Positions 1 to 7,097 of a DNA stretch of 16,370 bases are shown here, piece by piece. Source of the stretch: GCA-2718595 sp963935005 (GTDB lineage: Bacteria; Gemmatimonadota; Gemmatimonadetes; Longimicrobiales; Gaopeijiaceae). Under the pieces are notes generated by a model. The model made no database searches, had not been told where the DNA came from, and saw only the letters and a program-made list of their open reading frames with translations. Position 1 is the first letter of the stretch. Every line of letters begins with the position of its first letter. Location: NCBI GenBank assembly GCA_963935005.1, contig CAWWAX010000031.1:1-16370 (forward strand), in the 5' to 3' direction. Both the position numbers and the translations under genes were made by a program.

Positions 1-51
1 TTTCACAAAATCCGTGATGAGGCGGAAACTCTCTATGTGGATAAAATTTAG
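1..51 (+). CDS. Possible C-terminal tail of an upstream gene (partial)
   Basis: Frame 1 from the left edge is open for 16 codons, reads FHKIRDEAETLYVDKI and ends with TAG at 49-51. The composition (charged, amphipathic, no rare-looking run) is what the end of a soluble protein could look like, and the next gene lies on the same strand 81 bases further on. Sixteen codons are too few to identify a family or to exclude chance, so this is only a plausible gene end. Confidence 0.3.
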   Translation, partial: FHKIRDEAETLYVDKI

Positions 52-132
52 TTCCTTTGAATAGGGGGGTAATTCGGACATTAACTAGTTTTGGGCTACA
101 TTCTATTCTGCTAATGACAAAGGAGTGTCCAC

Positions 133-762
133 ATGGCGAAAAAAACCTATCTCTTACTACTAATAACCCACTTTCTGCCTTCGGTGATCCTCCACGGGCA
201 AGCACCAACAGATTTAGAGAGCCTTGTGAGGATAGCAGATGTATTTATGGATCCAACATCTATGGAGCCGGTTGACGGGCCCGTGGTTCGTCTCTGGGAA
301 TCTGGTGAGCTGAGGGTGGTCGCGCGACTCAAAGACGGAAGGACTGATGGTCCGGTTAAGATGTATCATGATAATGGAGAATTGTCCTATGAGGCAGTAC
401 ACCTGCTGGGCAAGCCTGAAGGAATAGAAAAAACCTACTTTCTGACTGGTTCTCTTTTCGAAGAAAGAACCTACAGAGCCGGAGTGTACGACGGCCCTTT
501 CAGAAAATACTATGGAAACAACGTCTTAAATTACTCTGGGGGCTACGAGGAAGGGCTACAAGATGGTCCCTGGCTGAGGTACCATGAAAACGGATCGTTG
601 AACGTCAGGGTTGATTTCCAGCGGGGAATTCAACATGGAATGACAGAAAATCTTTCAGCCGAGGGTGAAGTCAGAAGTAGGGGTATGATGGAAGAGGGAG
701 CGCAGTGCGGGAAATGGATCGAAGAATTGATTTCAGTGACATATCCAGACTGTAAATTTTGA
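133..762 (+). CDS. Secreted MORN-type repeat protein (YwqK-like), 209 aa
   Basis: The function is unknown. An N-terminal signal peptide (residues 1 to about 23, KK followed by a run of Leu/Ile, then HGQA) points to export. The rest is a tandem repeat of the MORN_2 kind. Units begin with G-P/x at residues 49, 73, 97, 121, 145 and 169, with a truncated seventh at 193, exactly 24 residues apart. Each unit follows roughly G-P-x-x-x-Y-x-x-N-G-x-L, then a polar stretch and G-x-x-x-G. Such repeats form a beta-sheet solenoid and probably mediate binding. Databases often call them 'toxin-antitoxin system YwqK family antitoxin', but no toxin gene is adjacent, so that label should not be taken as function. 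The ATG at 133 is preceded by AGGAG seven bases upstream, which supports this start. The gene is convergent with the hydroxylase gene, 96 bp away. Confidence 0.85.
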   Translation: MAKKTYLLLLITHFLPSVILHGQAPTDLESLVRIADVFMDPTSMEPVDGPVVRLWESGELRVVARLKDGRTDGPVKMYHDNGELSYEAVHLLGKPEGIEKTYFLTGSLFEERTYRAGVYDGPFRKYYGNNVLNYSGGYEEGLQDGPWLRYHENGSLNVRVDFQRGIQHGMTENLSAEGEVRSRGMMEEGAQCGKWIEELISVTYPDCKF

Positions 763-858
763 AAGTTGCCGTCTATACGAATTAATTTTTGATAGATATG
801 GAATAGAATTTCTCCATTGTAAGGAAAGAGAGGTTGTCAGCAGCTCCGAAGAATTATT

Positions 859-2127
859 TTAGCACGGAGGTGTTGGAGAGATGGAATTCAAGAGGAGCTT
901 AGCGGCTGGTCCCAAGCGTTGAGGATTATACTCCGGCATTCCAATGTTACGTAGAGCTACTCGTGTACTAGCTTCGTCCAATGGAATTCCATTGGCGAGC
1001 ATTTCGTATTTTTCGTTTGGTGGCATTGAATCCGTGCCACGGCTGATAACATGATCACTGTCAAGAATGTCTCTCCATCCCAAATGTGGCAGGTACTTTG
1101 CCTCTGTTACTACGTCTATAATTCTTTCTGGCGTGAGGCTTGAGAGGCTCTTGAAATCTTTCATAACGAAATAAGTTTTTTGGTATTCGTTGATCGAGTA
1201 ATCTGTAGTGGCTAAACGAAGTAAATCTCGATCGGATCTCGGATCTATGAGTATCCTAGTCGCTTCAGTCGATTCTATACTATAAGGCGTTTCACTGGGA
1301 GAGGAGAGTATTCCAGCCCCGAAGGCCGATAAGCGTTCATTCTGCATGACTAGGCCGAATTCGACCGTGTACCAATAGATCCTTCCTGCGTACAAAAGTA
1401 ATTCCTCAGCTTCTTGCTTCAGCATAGCAGCTTGGTTTTCATCCTGAACATGGAGTAATTCTTTCTCCATATTACTGGAGATGCGCTCATGGGCTAGTCC
1501 ATGGTTATTCATTACTTCAGCAACCTGTGGTATGGTGAAAGTTGCTATGTGTCCAGCTAAGTCATGACCTATGTCGGGCTCCTCTAGATAGTCCGTCCCC
1601 AGTGGCCTCATAAAGGTCGTCACTGGGAAAAATTTATGTCGGTGACAATGAAAAAAAAGTGAAGATGGAATGATTGTACTCACTGTGGCCAATTGCCAGC
1701 CAGTTTGTTGGTAAAGTCTAGCATTGAGCATATGATAATCAGGAATGACGGAGCCATTGATAGGAAAGGTATCCTCTCCTCCAAGGTATTCTGTGCAGGC
1801 GTAAAGCTCTTTGGTTTCTTTTTGGTCATTGATCAAACAAGCCCAGCTCAGGTGGTCTTCGAAAGTTAAGGAGTTGTAATCCTGGTGATTCTGAAAGGCT
1901 CCGAGATCGATTGTTGCTTTTGAAAGAGTACCTATACCAAAGGGTTGTAGGGAGCGCTCCACATAAGATGTGGCACGATCCTGAGCGATTGGGAAAGGTA
2001 CATCTGTTTGGTGCACTAGGTTCTCAAGGAGATGTTTCCTCTCTTTGAAATCTAGCGGAGATACTGTGTTTAGGATTACACCGTGTTTCTTGGCGAATCC
2101 TTCTAATTGTTCGAAGGTAAATGACAT
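859..2127 (-). CDS. Biopterin-dependent aromatic amino acid hydroxylase, divergent (phenylalanine 4-monooxygenase-like)
   Basis: This family uses non-haem iron, tetrahydropterin and O2 to hydroxylate Phe, Tyr or Trp. The fingerprint is clear: EPDIGHDLAGH at about residues 183-193 supplies the two His iron ligands (H188, H193), and YWYTVEFGL at 251-259 supplies the Glu ligand (E256). FGAGILSSPSE at 269-279 matches the conserved (Y/F)GAG(I/L)LSS stretch after it. The protein is 422 aa, longer than typical bacterial phenylalanine hydroxylases (about 260-300 aa). Between the second His and the Glu it has about 23 extra, mostly helical residues (around 207-244), so the ligand spacing is 63 instead of roughly 40. 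I see no ACT regulatory domain. No Shine-Dalgarno sequence precedes the ATG, but no better start is nearby. Which amino acid it uses cannot be told. No pterin carbinolamine dehydratase (PhhB) gene is adjacent, so general phenylalanine catabolism is not indicated by context. Confidence 0.85.
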   Translation of the reverse strand: MSFTFEQLEGFAKKHGVILNTVSPLDFKERKHLLENLVHQTDVPFPIAQDRATSYVERSLQPFGIGTLSKATIDLGAFQNHQDYNSLTFEDHLSWACLINDQKETKELYACTEYLGGEDTFPINGSVIPDYHMLNARLYQQTGWQLATVSTIIPSSLFFHCHRHKFFPVTTFMRPLGTDYLEEPDIGHDLAGHIATFTIPQVAEVMNNHGLAHERISSNMEKELLHVQDENQAAMLKQEAEELLLYAGRIYWYTVEFGLVMQNERLSAFGAGILSSPSETPYSIESTEATRILIDPRSDRDLLRLATTDYSINEYQKTYFVMKDFKSLSSLTPERIIDVVTEAKYLPHLGWRDILDSDHVISRGTDSMPPNEKYEMLANGIPLDEASTRVALRNIGMPEYNPQRLGPAAKLLLNSISPTPPC

Positions 2128-2152
2128 GGAAAGAAAAGCTTTTGCGTAAAGA

Positions 2153-2220
2153 TAGTCTGAGTCTGTCGTTGTTAAAGATAGCTCTGTAAGGGGAATGGTC
2201 TAGGGGCGCAACTCAGACTA
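2153..2220. repeat. 10-bp perfect inverted repeat, arms 48 bp apart
   Basis: TAGTCTGAGT at 2153-2162 is the exact reverse complement of ACTCAGACTA at 2211-2220. It lies just upstream of the hydroxylase start. The arms could pair in the leader RNA of the hydroxylase gene or bind a dimeric regulator at two sites. No protein family can be named from the sequence. Confidence 0.45.
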
Positions 2221-2241
2221 GGAGCTTGCCACAGACTTGGA
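2214..2241. repeat. Imperfect direct repeat CAGACTAGGA / CAGACTTGGA
   Basis: CAGACTAGGA at 2214-2223 and CAGACTTGGA at 2232-2241 differ at one base and start 18 bp apart, slightly under two helical turns. The first copy shares CAGACTA with the right arm of the inverted repeat, so the CAGACT element occurs three times in this spacer (once inverted). This layout would fit operator half-sites, but there is no independent support. Confidence 0.4.
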
Positions 2242-2354
2242 CCTCTCCCATTGTGATGTTGGTTTGGAAGGCCCGGGTACATGAGTGGCTGCCAACTAAC
2301 CTTAGGAAAATGATTTACCACTAAGGATAAATTTAGCGCGAGGATGGTTGGATC

Positions 2355-3503
2355 ATGAAAGCAATTTGGTGGACCGGTTTATTGCCTGCAGTACTGCTGA
2401 CTAGTTGTACGGTGGAGAGGACACCGATTCAGGGTGGCTCTCAAGAAATAGCTATAGATCATTATGTTGCTTCTCGCCCAGAAAATGTCAGCTGGGGATG
2501 GTTCCCTATAAACAAGGAGCCGGTACTCACGATAAAAACGGGAGAGACTGTACAGATAGATGCGCTTTCTCAAGCTGGGGCGAGCCAAGATGAGCACCCT
2601 GTTAGTTATTTGGAAAATTTGGGCTTACCCGCAGATGAAATCCACCAGGATGTCCTTGATTTTTGGGATTCAAGGGAAGGACGTCCAAGAGAAGGACGGA
2701 GTTCACATGTTATCACGGGACCGATTTATATTGAAGAGGCTATGCCTGGTGACGTCCTAGAGATTCAGATCCTGGACATCGCAACTCGTGCTTCCTGGGG
2801 GATTAATAGTACTAGTCCAAGCGGAGGAATATTTTCAGGCACTTATCCAGGAGCTCAACAAGGACAAACCCCTTCTGGGATGACTGGGTCGATTCGCCAT
2901 TTGATTCGTACGTCAAAGACGGAAGCTGGAGAAGTGGCTTTATTTTCAGAGAATATTCAAGTGCCACTCGATCCGTTTATGGGTATTCTTGCGGTGGCTC
3001 CAGCCCCGCAACCTGGCCAGCCAGGAGTTACTGACTCTGGCATTCAGGGATCGAGACCTCCTGGCAATTTTGGGGGCAATCTTGACGTTAAAGACTTGAA
3101 GAAGGGGGCTACTCTCTATCTTCCCGTGCTACAACCTGGAGGCCTCTTTTATGTTGGTGATCCGCACGGCGTTCAAGGAGATGGTGAAGTCAGTGGCACA
3201 GCTATAGAACAATCCCTGACTGGCATTTTCAAGTTTGTTCTTCACAAGGACAAACAAATCAATGGACCCAGGGCAGAAAATGCTACACACTATATTGTTA
3301 TGGGCATAGATTTGGATTTGGATAGAGCTGCAGTGAATGCTACGAATGAGGCTGTCATCTTTTTGGTGGAAGAAATGGGTTTGACGCCTGATGATGCCGT
3401 GTCTTTATCTAGTATTGCACTCGATCTTCGAATCAGTGAAGTGGTTGACCTTACTCAAGTGGTGTCAGGATTTATCCCCAAAAACATTTTTAATCATAGA
3501 TAG
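2355..3503 (+). CDS. Acetamidase/formamidase family lipoprotein
   Basis: The family (FmdA/AmdA) hydrolyses small primary amides such as formamide or acetamide to the acid and ammonia. Recognisable parts are GPIYIEEAMPGDVLEIQILD around residues 122-141 and GGNLDVKDL at 240-248. They are followed by TLYLPV and GDPHGVQGDGEVSGTAIE at 268-285, close to the family's GDxHxxQGDGE core with probable metal-binding Asp, His and Glu. The C-terminal segment after residue 330 also has the family pattern. Unlike the usual cytoplasmic enzyme, this one starts with a signal peptide ending in LLTSC, a good lipobox with Cys18, so it is predicted to be a membrane-anchored lipoprotein. The 382-aa length is normal for the family plus a signal. 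The next gene, 219 bp downstream, is also a lipoprotein with a strikingly similar post-lipobox sequence. The real substrate is unknown and may be larger than acetamide. Confidence 0.85.
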   Translation: MKAIWWTGLLPAVLLTSCTVERTPIQGGSQEIAIDHYVASRPENVSWGWFPINKEPVLTIKTGETVQIDALSQAGASQDEHPVSYLENLGLPADEIHQDVLDFWDSREGRPREGRSSHVITGPIYIEEAMPGDVLEIQILDIATRASWGINSTSPSGGIFSGTYPGAQQGQTPSGMTGSIRHLIRTSKTEAGEVALFSENIQVPLDPFMGILAVAPAPQPGQPGVTDSGIQGSRPPGNFGGNLDVKDLKKGATLYLPVLQPGGLFYVGDPHGVQGDGEVSGTAIEQSLTGIFKFVLHKDKQINGPRAENATHYIVMGIDLDLDRAAVNATNEAVIFLVEEMGLTPDDAVSLSSIALDLRISEVVDLTQVVSGFIPKNIFNHR

Positions 3504-3551
3504 ATGGCAGGGTTATTTAGATCAAAAGAATGATTTTAATAGTGAGCTTGA

Positions 3552-3564
3552 TGATGGGCCATCA
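3552..3564. repeat. 13-bp dyad TGATGG-G-CCATCA in the 219-bp intergenic gap
   Basis: The gap at 3504-3722 between the two lipoprotein genes holds no convincing coding region. It contains this perfect 6-bp dyad around one central base. A second, weak hairpin (GAGAG at 3625-3629, CTCTC at 3637-3641) lies further on. Neither is followed by a T tract, so neither looks like an intrinsic terminator. The dyad could be an operator for the downstream gene, or chance. Confidence 0.3.
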
Positions 3565-3722
3565 AATCCTGCAATTCGTTTCTATTCTGTACCGCTTTTG
3601 TTAATGCGTGGATTTTTCAGTATGGAGAGCCTCAACCTCTCGCGAGCCATCAAAAAATTGATTAGGATGAAAAGATTTAAGCAAACTATGAGTATTGAGA
3701 CTCATCTCCTGGAGAGCGTTCG

Positions 3723-4874
3723 ATGTTACACGAGTACATCATGAAGGCAGGTTCTTACTTAGTAGCAGTAGTATTGCCCAGTATGCTTGCATGTACCGTG
3801 GAAAGCCCAATAGACATGGGAACATCCGGTCCAGGTTATGGTATCGAAAATGGAATAGTTCAACCGGTCAATCATTTGCCGAATCCTTATGAGACCGTTC
3901 GAAACTGGGGAAACCTTCCAGAAGGCCGCGAGTGGGGCTCCGTGAGTGCGCTCCATGTAGATGTGGATGGAGAATCACTTTGGGTTGCAGAAAGATGTGG
4001 AAGAAATTCCTGTGCTGGAGCGACTGTGGATCCAGTGTTGAAGTTAGATTCATCTGGGAATGTGGTGACAAGCTTTGGAGCAGGGTTGTTTATATGGCCT
4101 CATGGGATGGACGTGGATACAGAAGGTAATATCTGGATCACCGATGCTAGATCTGCAAACCAAAGAGAACTAGAAGAATTTCCGTCAGCTGTAGGTTTGG
4201 GACACCGGGTTATTAAGTTTAGTCCCGAAGGGGAGGTGTTGCTGGTACTAGGAGTGGCCGGAGAACCGGGGGGGCCTCCAATGCGTCATACGGAGCCTAA
4301 TGATGTCATAGTTTCAGATAACGGGGATATTTTTGTAGCAGAAGCTCATACTGGTCAAGGTAGAAATGCAAGCGACGACACGCCTGCTCGTATAGTCAAA
4401 TATTCAGCAGATGGGACGTTTCTTAAAACCTGGGGAACCTTTGGAGATGGACCAGGTGAGTTTCGGACGCCTCATGCATTAGCTTTCGATTCTGAAGGGA
4501 GGCTTTTTGTTTCTGACCGAGGCAATAACCGGATTCAAATTTTCGACCAAGAAGGTGTGTTCTTGGATGAGTGGAAACAGTTCAGTCGGATAAGCGGATT
4601 ACATATTAGTGAGGACAACACTCTCTATGCCATCGATTCGGAGTCTGCTCCAGCAAGAAATAGTGGGTGGAGAAAAGGGCTAAGGATAGGAAGTGCTAGG
4701 TCTGGAGATGTTTGGTACTTTATACAACAACATGATGCATCTGTTCCATCCGGTGGAGGTGGCTTTGGAGCAATGGGTGAAGGAGTTGCAGTAGATGCGG
4801 ATGGAAATATTTACGGTGGGGAAGTAGGGAGTGTTACTGGGCTGACAAAGTTTATCCCAAGATTGATCCCTTAA
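3723..4874 (+). CDS. NHL-type six-bladed beta-propeller lipoprotein, peptidyl-alpha-hydroxyglycine alpha-amidating lyase (PAL)-like
   Basis: PAL enzymes split a peptidyl-alpha-hydroxyglycine into a peptide amide and glyoxylate on a six-bladed, zinc-binding propeller. Here the blades show the usual NHL phrases: FIWPHGMDVDTEGNIWITD (residues 123-141), PNDVIVSDNGDIFVAE (192-207), TPHALAFDSEGRLFVSDRG (249-267), ISGLHISEDNTLYAID (290-305) and EGVAVDADGNIYGGEVG (353-369). His127 and His251 sit where PAL metal ligands would be expected. The third blade position appears to be Glu353, so catalysis is uncertain. WVAERCGRNSCAG at 87-99 carries two Cys that may form a disulfide. The N-terminus is a lipoprotein signal with LPSMLAC (Cys24). 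The ATG at 3723 has GGAGAG six bases upstream. The ATG at 3741 is an alternative with no such site. Bacterial members of this group are mostly uncharacterised, so PAL activity is a family-based suggestion. Confidence 0.8.
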   Translation: MLHEYIMKAGSYLVAVVLPSMLACTVESPIDMGTSGPGYGIENGIVQPVNHLPNPYETVRNWGNLPEGREWGSVSALHVDVDGESLWVAERCGRNSCAGATVDPVLKLDSSGNVVTSFGAGLFIWPHGMDVDTEGNIWITDARSANQRELEEFPSAVGLGHRVIKFSPEGEVLLVLGVAGEPGGPPMRHTEPNDVIVSDNGDIFVAEAHTGQGRNASDDTPARIVKYSADGTFLKTWGTFGDGPGEFRTPHALAFDSEGRLFVSDRGNNRIQIFDQEGVFLDEWKQFSRISGLHISEDNTLYAIDSESAPARNSGWRKGLRIGSARSGDVWYFIQQHDASVPSGGGGFGAMGEGVAVDADGNIYGGEVGSVTGLTKFIPRLIP

Positions 4875-4908
4875 CCGGACTGAGCCAGAGCACTGCTTTG
4901 AATTACCG

Positions 4909-6054
4909 ATGAAAGGATCGATGAGTGAGGGTCAATATTTGGATGAGTTTCCGATCTCCGAGGAACACGTTTGTCTAAATCACGCTGGTGTTGGGCCGCC
5001 TTCGCAGGCATGCGTAGGAGCTGTGCAGAAATTCATGTGGGAACATTCAAGGGGAATGCACAGTTTTGACGACTTAGAGCTGGTAGCTGATCTGTGTAGA
5101 CAACGATTTGCTAGTTTAATAGGAAGTGATCAAGAGGAAGTAGCTTTCGTCCGAAATACCTCCCACGGCCTGTCTATTGTAGCGGCCGGTCTAAGCTGGC
5201 GAGAAGACGATAGGATAATGGTAGCGACCGATTTGGAGTACCCATCTAATGTCTATCCATGGCTGGATCTGGACAAACGGGGTGTTGCCAAGGTCGACAT
5301 GATTGATACGCCAGATGGTCTCCTGGACACCAAGTCAGTTCTGAAAACCATTCATAAAAAGACCAGAATGCTTGCGATAAGCTCGGCCAACTACGCTACT
5401 GGAGAAGTCATCGATTTGGAAGAATTAGGGGGCCTTTGTCGCGATCATGGAATACTTTTTTGCGTTGATGGAATCCAAACAATTGGGGTGCTTCCGATCG
5501 ATGTCAAAAAGATAGGCATCCATTTTTTATCAGCCGACTCCCATAAGTGGATGCTGGGGATCATGGGCATAGGATGCCTATATGTGGATTCGGCTATCGT
5601 CGAGCAGGTGCACCCCCCTTTATTGGGGTGGAGGAGTACCACGAACCGATGGGATTTCGATACTCCGATCTTTGATCTGATACAACATTCTGGAAAATTT
5701 GAAGAGGGAAGCCTACCATATCCATTAATAGCGGGGTTTAGCCATAGTCTAAAGCTGATTAGTGAAATTGGTGTTGAAGTAATAGAAAGGCGAGTGAATG
5801 AATTATTGGAACTCTTGGCTATGAATCTTTCTCGACTGGGTTGTATCGTTGGCCCTGATCCATCTGTTCGCAAGCATATTCTCACATTCAAACATGATTC
5901 ACTTGATACTGAATGGGTTTTAGAAAAACTAGCCGAGTCAAAGATAATAGTGTCAATGAGAAGGGGACGAATCAGAGTTTCACCACATTTCTATAACACA
6001 GAAGCTGACATGGCAACCCTGTCTGATAGGGTCGGATGTCTTCTGGAAGATTAG
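4909..6054 (+). CDS. PLP-dependent aminotransferase class V-fold enzyme
   Basis: This is a cytoplasmic PLP enzyme of the class V fold, the group containing cysteine desulfurases, isopenicillin-N epimerase-like proteins and kynureninase-like proteins. Seen in the sequence: LNHAGVGPPS near the start (residues 23-32), VRNTSHGLSIVAAGL at 81-95 (cofactor phosphate region) and EYPSNVYPW at 109-117. Then come CVDGIQTIG at 185-193, with the Asp that contacts the pyridine nitrogen, and SADSHKWMLG at 208-217, with Lys213 as the likely Schiff-base lysine. The 381-aa length fits the fold. No conserved active-site Cys loop of the SufS/IscS type is obvious, so a cysteine desulfurase role is not supported. 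The gene starts 34 bp after the propeller gene and is probably co-transcribed with it. ATG 4921, preceded closely by AAGGA, is an alternative start. The 3' end overlaps the convergent DUF1028 gene by 4 bp. Confidence 0.8.
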   Translation: MKGSMSEGQYLDEFPISEEHVCLNHAGVGPPSQACVGAVQKFMWEHSRGMHSFDDLELVADLCRQRFASLIGSDQEEVAFVRNTSHGLSIVAAGLSWREDDRIMVATDLEYPSNVYPWLDLDKRGVAKVDMIDTPDGLLDTKSVLKTIHKKTRMLAISSANYATGEVIDLEELGGLCRDHGILFCVDGIQTIGVLPIDVKKIGIHFLSADSHKWMLGIMGIGCLYVDSAIVEQVHPPLLGWRSTTNRWDFDTPIFDLIQHSGKFEEGSLPYPLIAGFSHSLKLISEIGVEVIERRVNELLELLAMNLSRLGCIVGPDPSVRKHILTFKHDSLDTEWVLEKLAESKIIVSMRRGRIRVSPHFYNTEADMATLSDRVGCLLED

Positions 6055-7097
6055 CGTCGCACTCTAGCGATGTCCTTGACAAGGTTCCGTATTTCCTCGC
6101 TCCTTCCGGTTTCTTCTATGGCAGACCATAAATGTTGAACAGTCTCTTCGTCCACCAATCCAGCTGGGGATCTAGGAAAAACTGCCAAACCTCTAGAGGC
6201 TCTGAATTGTTCTACGGCTTGTATCATGTCATGGTCGTAAAATATACCCACTTCAGCAGACAGATCTTCAGGAAGAGAAAGGAAACCCAAAGCATTTAGA
6301 ATGATACCGAGTTGACGAACGTCCGCTCCGTCAAATCTTTGCAGTTGCCGATAACCTAAAGTTTCAGAGACATTGTTGTAAATCCTTCGCAGCTCAACCA
6401 CAGGCTTGGATCCTTCACAGACACTAATGAAGGTTGTGATACCATCTGGCCTTCTAGAAAACCCGGGTCTTGGGTCAGCGACCTTTACGGCGGCTGATTG
6501 GATTCGTCCTTTCCGTTGATCACCACCAGCTAGTTGGCCCGCATAGAGGGCCTCGATCAATCGGTCACCCAGATGTCTTCCACTGTGAATTGTAGATTCA
6601 AATGAAGCAGAAACAGCAGCTAAAACCTCAGCTCCAACTAGGCCGTTTCCTTGAGTTACATAGTCCGGGCCTGACCGGTGTCCAGTCCAAGGATTAGTAG
6701 AAGATCCTGTGTGCTGAGCACTTTGTCCATCAATGCTTATGAGTGCCACCTGCCTTCTATGTGCAAGGGTATCTTCTGCCAGGGCTATGTTTAGAGCATT
6801 TGCTGGATCCAGTCCGTCTTCGATCATAGCTAGCAACTCTTCACCATAGGCCACTCTTGTAGAGGCCTGTGTTGCAACTGCCCCTACACCAGCTTTCACC
6901 CAAGGAACACCATTTCCGACACAAGGTCTACGAGTAGTCACTGCTACTCCAGATTCGCCCGTGGAAGGATCGACTCCCGCAATAGAGAATGTCTCAAACA
7001 GTAGCTCTTCTCCTGACCAACTTGGTGGTTCCTGCGATGAGCTTTCCATTGGAGAAACAACAAAGAAAATACCTAACAACAAGACAATTGGTGACAT
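6051..7097 (-). CDS. Secreted DUF1028 protein with C-terminal peptidoglycan-binding-like domain
   Basis: DUF1028 proteins have an Ntn-hydrolase-like fold and no established reaction. The fingerprint is ETFSIAGVDPSTGESGVAVT, followed by VGNGVPWVKAGVGAVATQAS and, later, TGSSTNPWTGHRSG and YVTQGNGLVG. The C-terminal part (about 258-326) resembles the peptidoglycan-binding-like domain known from some DUF1028 proteins, with QLGIILNALGFL and VDEETVQHLW. A hydrophobic N-terminus (PIVLLLGIFFVVSP) suggests export. I place the start at ATG 7097 because GGGGA lies eight bases upstream. A GTG at 7112 would add five residues but has no such site. The N-region lacks positive charge, which is unusual for a signal peptide. 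Length is 348 aa from this start. The barrel-protein gene lies upstream on the same strand, about 100 bp away, so the two could be co-transcribed. The Ntn nucleophile expected after processing is not evident to me. Confidence 0.8.
   Translation of the reverse strand: MSPIVLLLGIFFVVSPMESSSQEPPSWSGEELLFETFSIAGVDPSTGESGVAVTTRRPCVGNGVPWVKAGVGAVATQASTRVAYGEELLAMIEDGLDPANALNIALAEDTLAHRRQVALISIDGQSAQHTGSSTNPWTGHRSGPDYVTQGNGLVGAEVLAAVSASFESTIHSGRHLGDRLIEALYAGQLAGGDQRKGRIQSAAVKVADPRPGFSRRPDGITTFISVCEGSKPVVELRRIYNNVSETLGYRQLQRFDGADVRQLGIILNALGFLSLPEDLSAEVGIFYDHDMIQAVEQFRASRGLAVFPRSPAGLVDEETVQHLWSAIEETGRSEEIRNLVKDIARVRR

Larger units (their letters stand above)
2128..2354. promoter_or_regulatory. Divergent intergenic region with candidate regulatory repeats
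   Basis: This 227-bp gap separates the hydroxylase gene (leftward) from the amidase gene (rightward), so promoters for both should lie here. It contains a perfect 10-bp inverted repeat, a 10-bp near-direct repeat and a smaller inverted repeat (CCTTAG at 2300-2305, CTAAGG at 2321-2326) close to the amidase start. I could not assign -35/-10 boxes with confidence on either strand. A GAGGA at 2340-2344 lies 10 bases before the amidase ATG and may be its ribosome-binding site. Confidence 0.4.

Noticed and set aside
57..275. 72-codon open frame overlapping the start of the MORN-type gene
   Set aside because: It runs in another frame over a gene with a clear ribosome-binding site, signal peptide and repeats.
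133..762. Toxin-antitoxin module based on YwqK-like repeats
   Set aside because: The antitoxin label for this repeat family is a naming artefact in databases. There is a signal peptide and no neighbouring toxin gene.
763..858. Bidirectional terminator between the convergent MORN-type and hydroxylase genes
   Set aside because: Only a 5-bp ATGGA/TCCAT pairing with a 10-base loop is visible, without a GC-rich stem or proper T tract.
3625..3641. Hairpin GAGAG / CTCTC as a terminator of the amidase gene
   Set aside because: The stem is only 5 bp and no T tract follows, so it does not meet the pattern of an intrinsic terminator.
3391..3744. 117-codon open frame on the plus strand covering the gap between the two lipoprotein genes
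   Set aside because: It starts inside the amidase gene in another frame and its product has no family resemblance. A small gene in the 219-bp gap is not supported.
5445..5891. 148-codon open frame on the minus strand
   Set aside because: It lies fully inside the aminotransferase-fold gene, whose PLP motifs are clear. The antisense translation resembles no family, so it is a shadow frame.
4909..6054. Cysteine desulfurase (SufS/IscS) assignment
   Set aside because: The fold matches, but I see no conserved catalytic Cys loop and no iron-sulfur assembly genes nearby.
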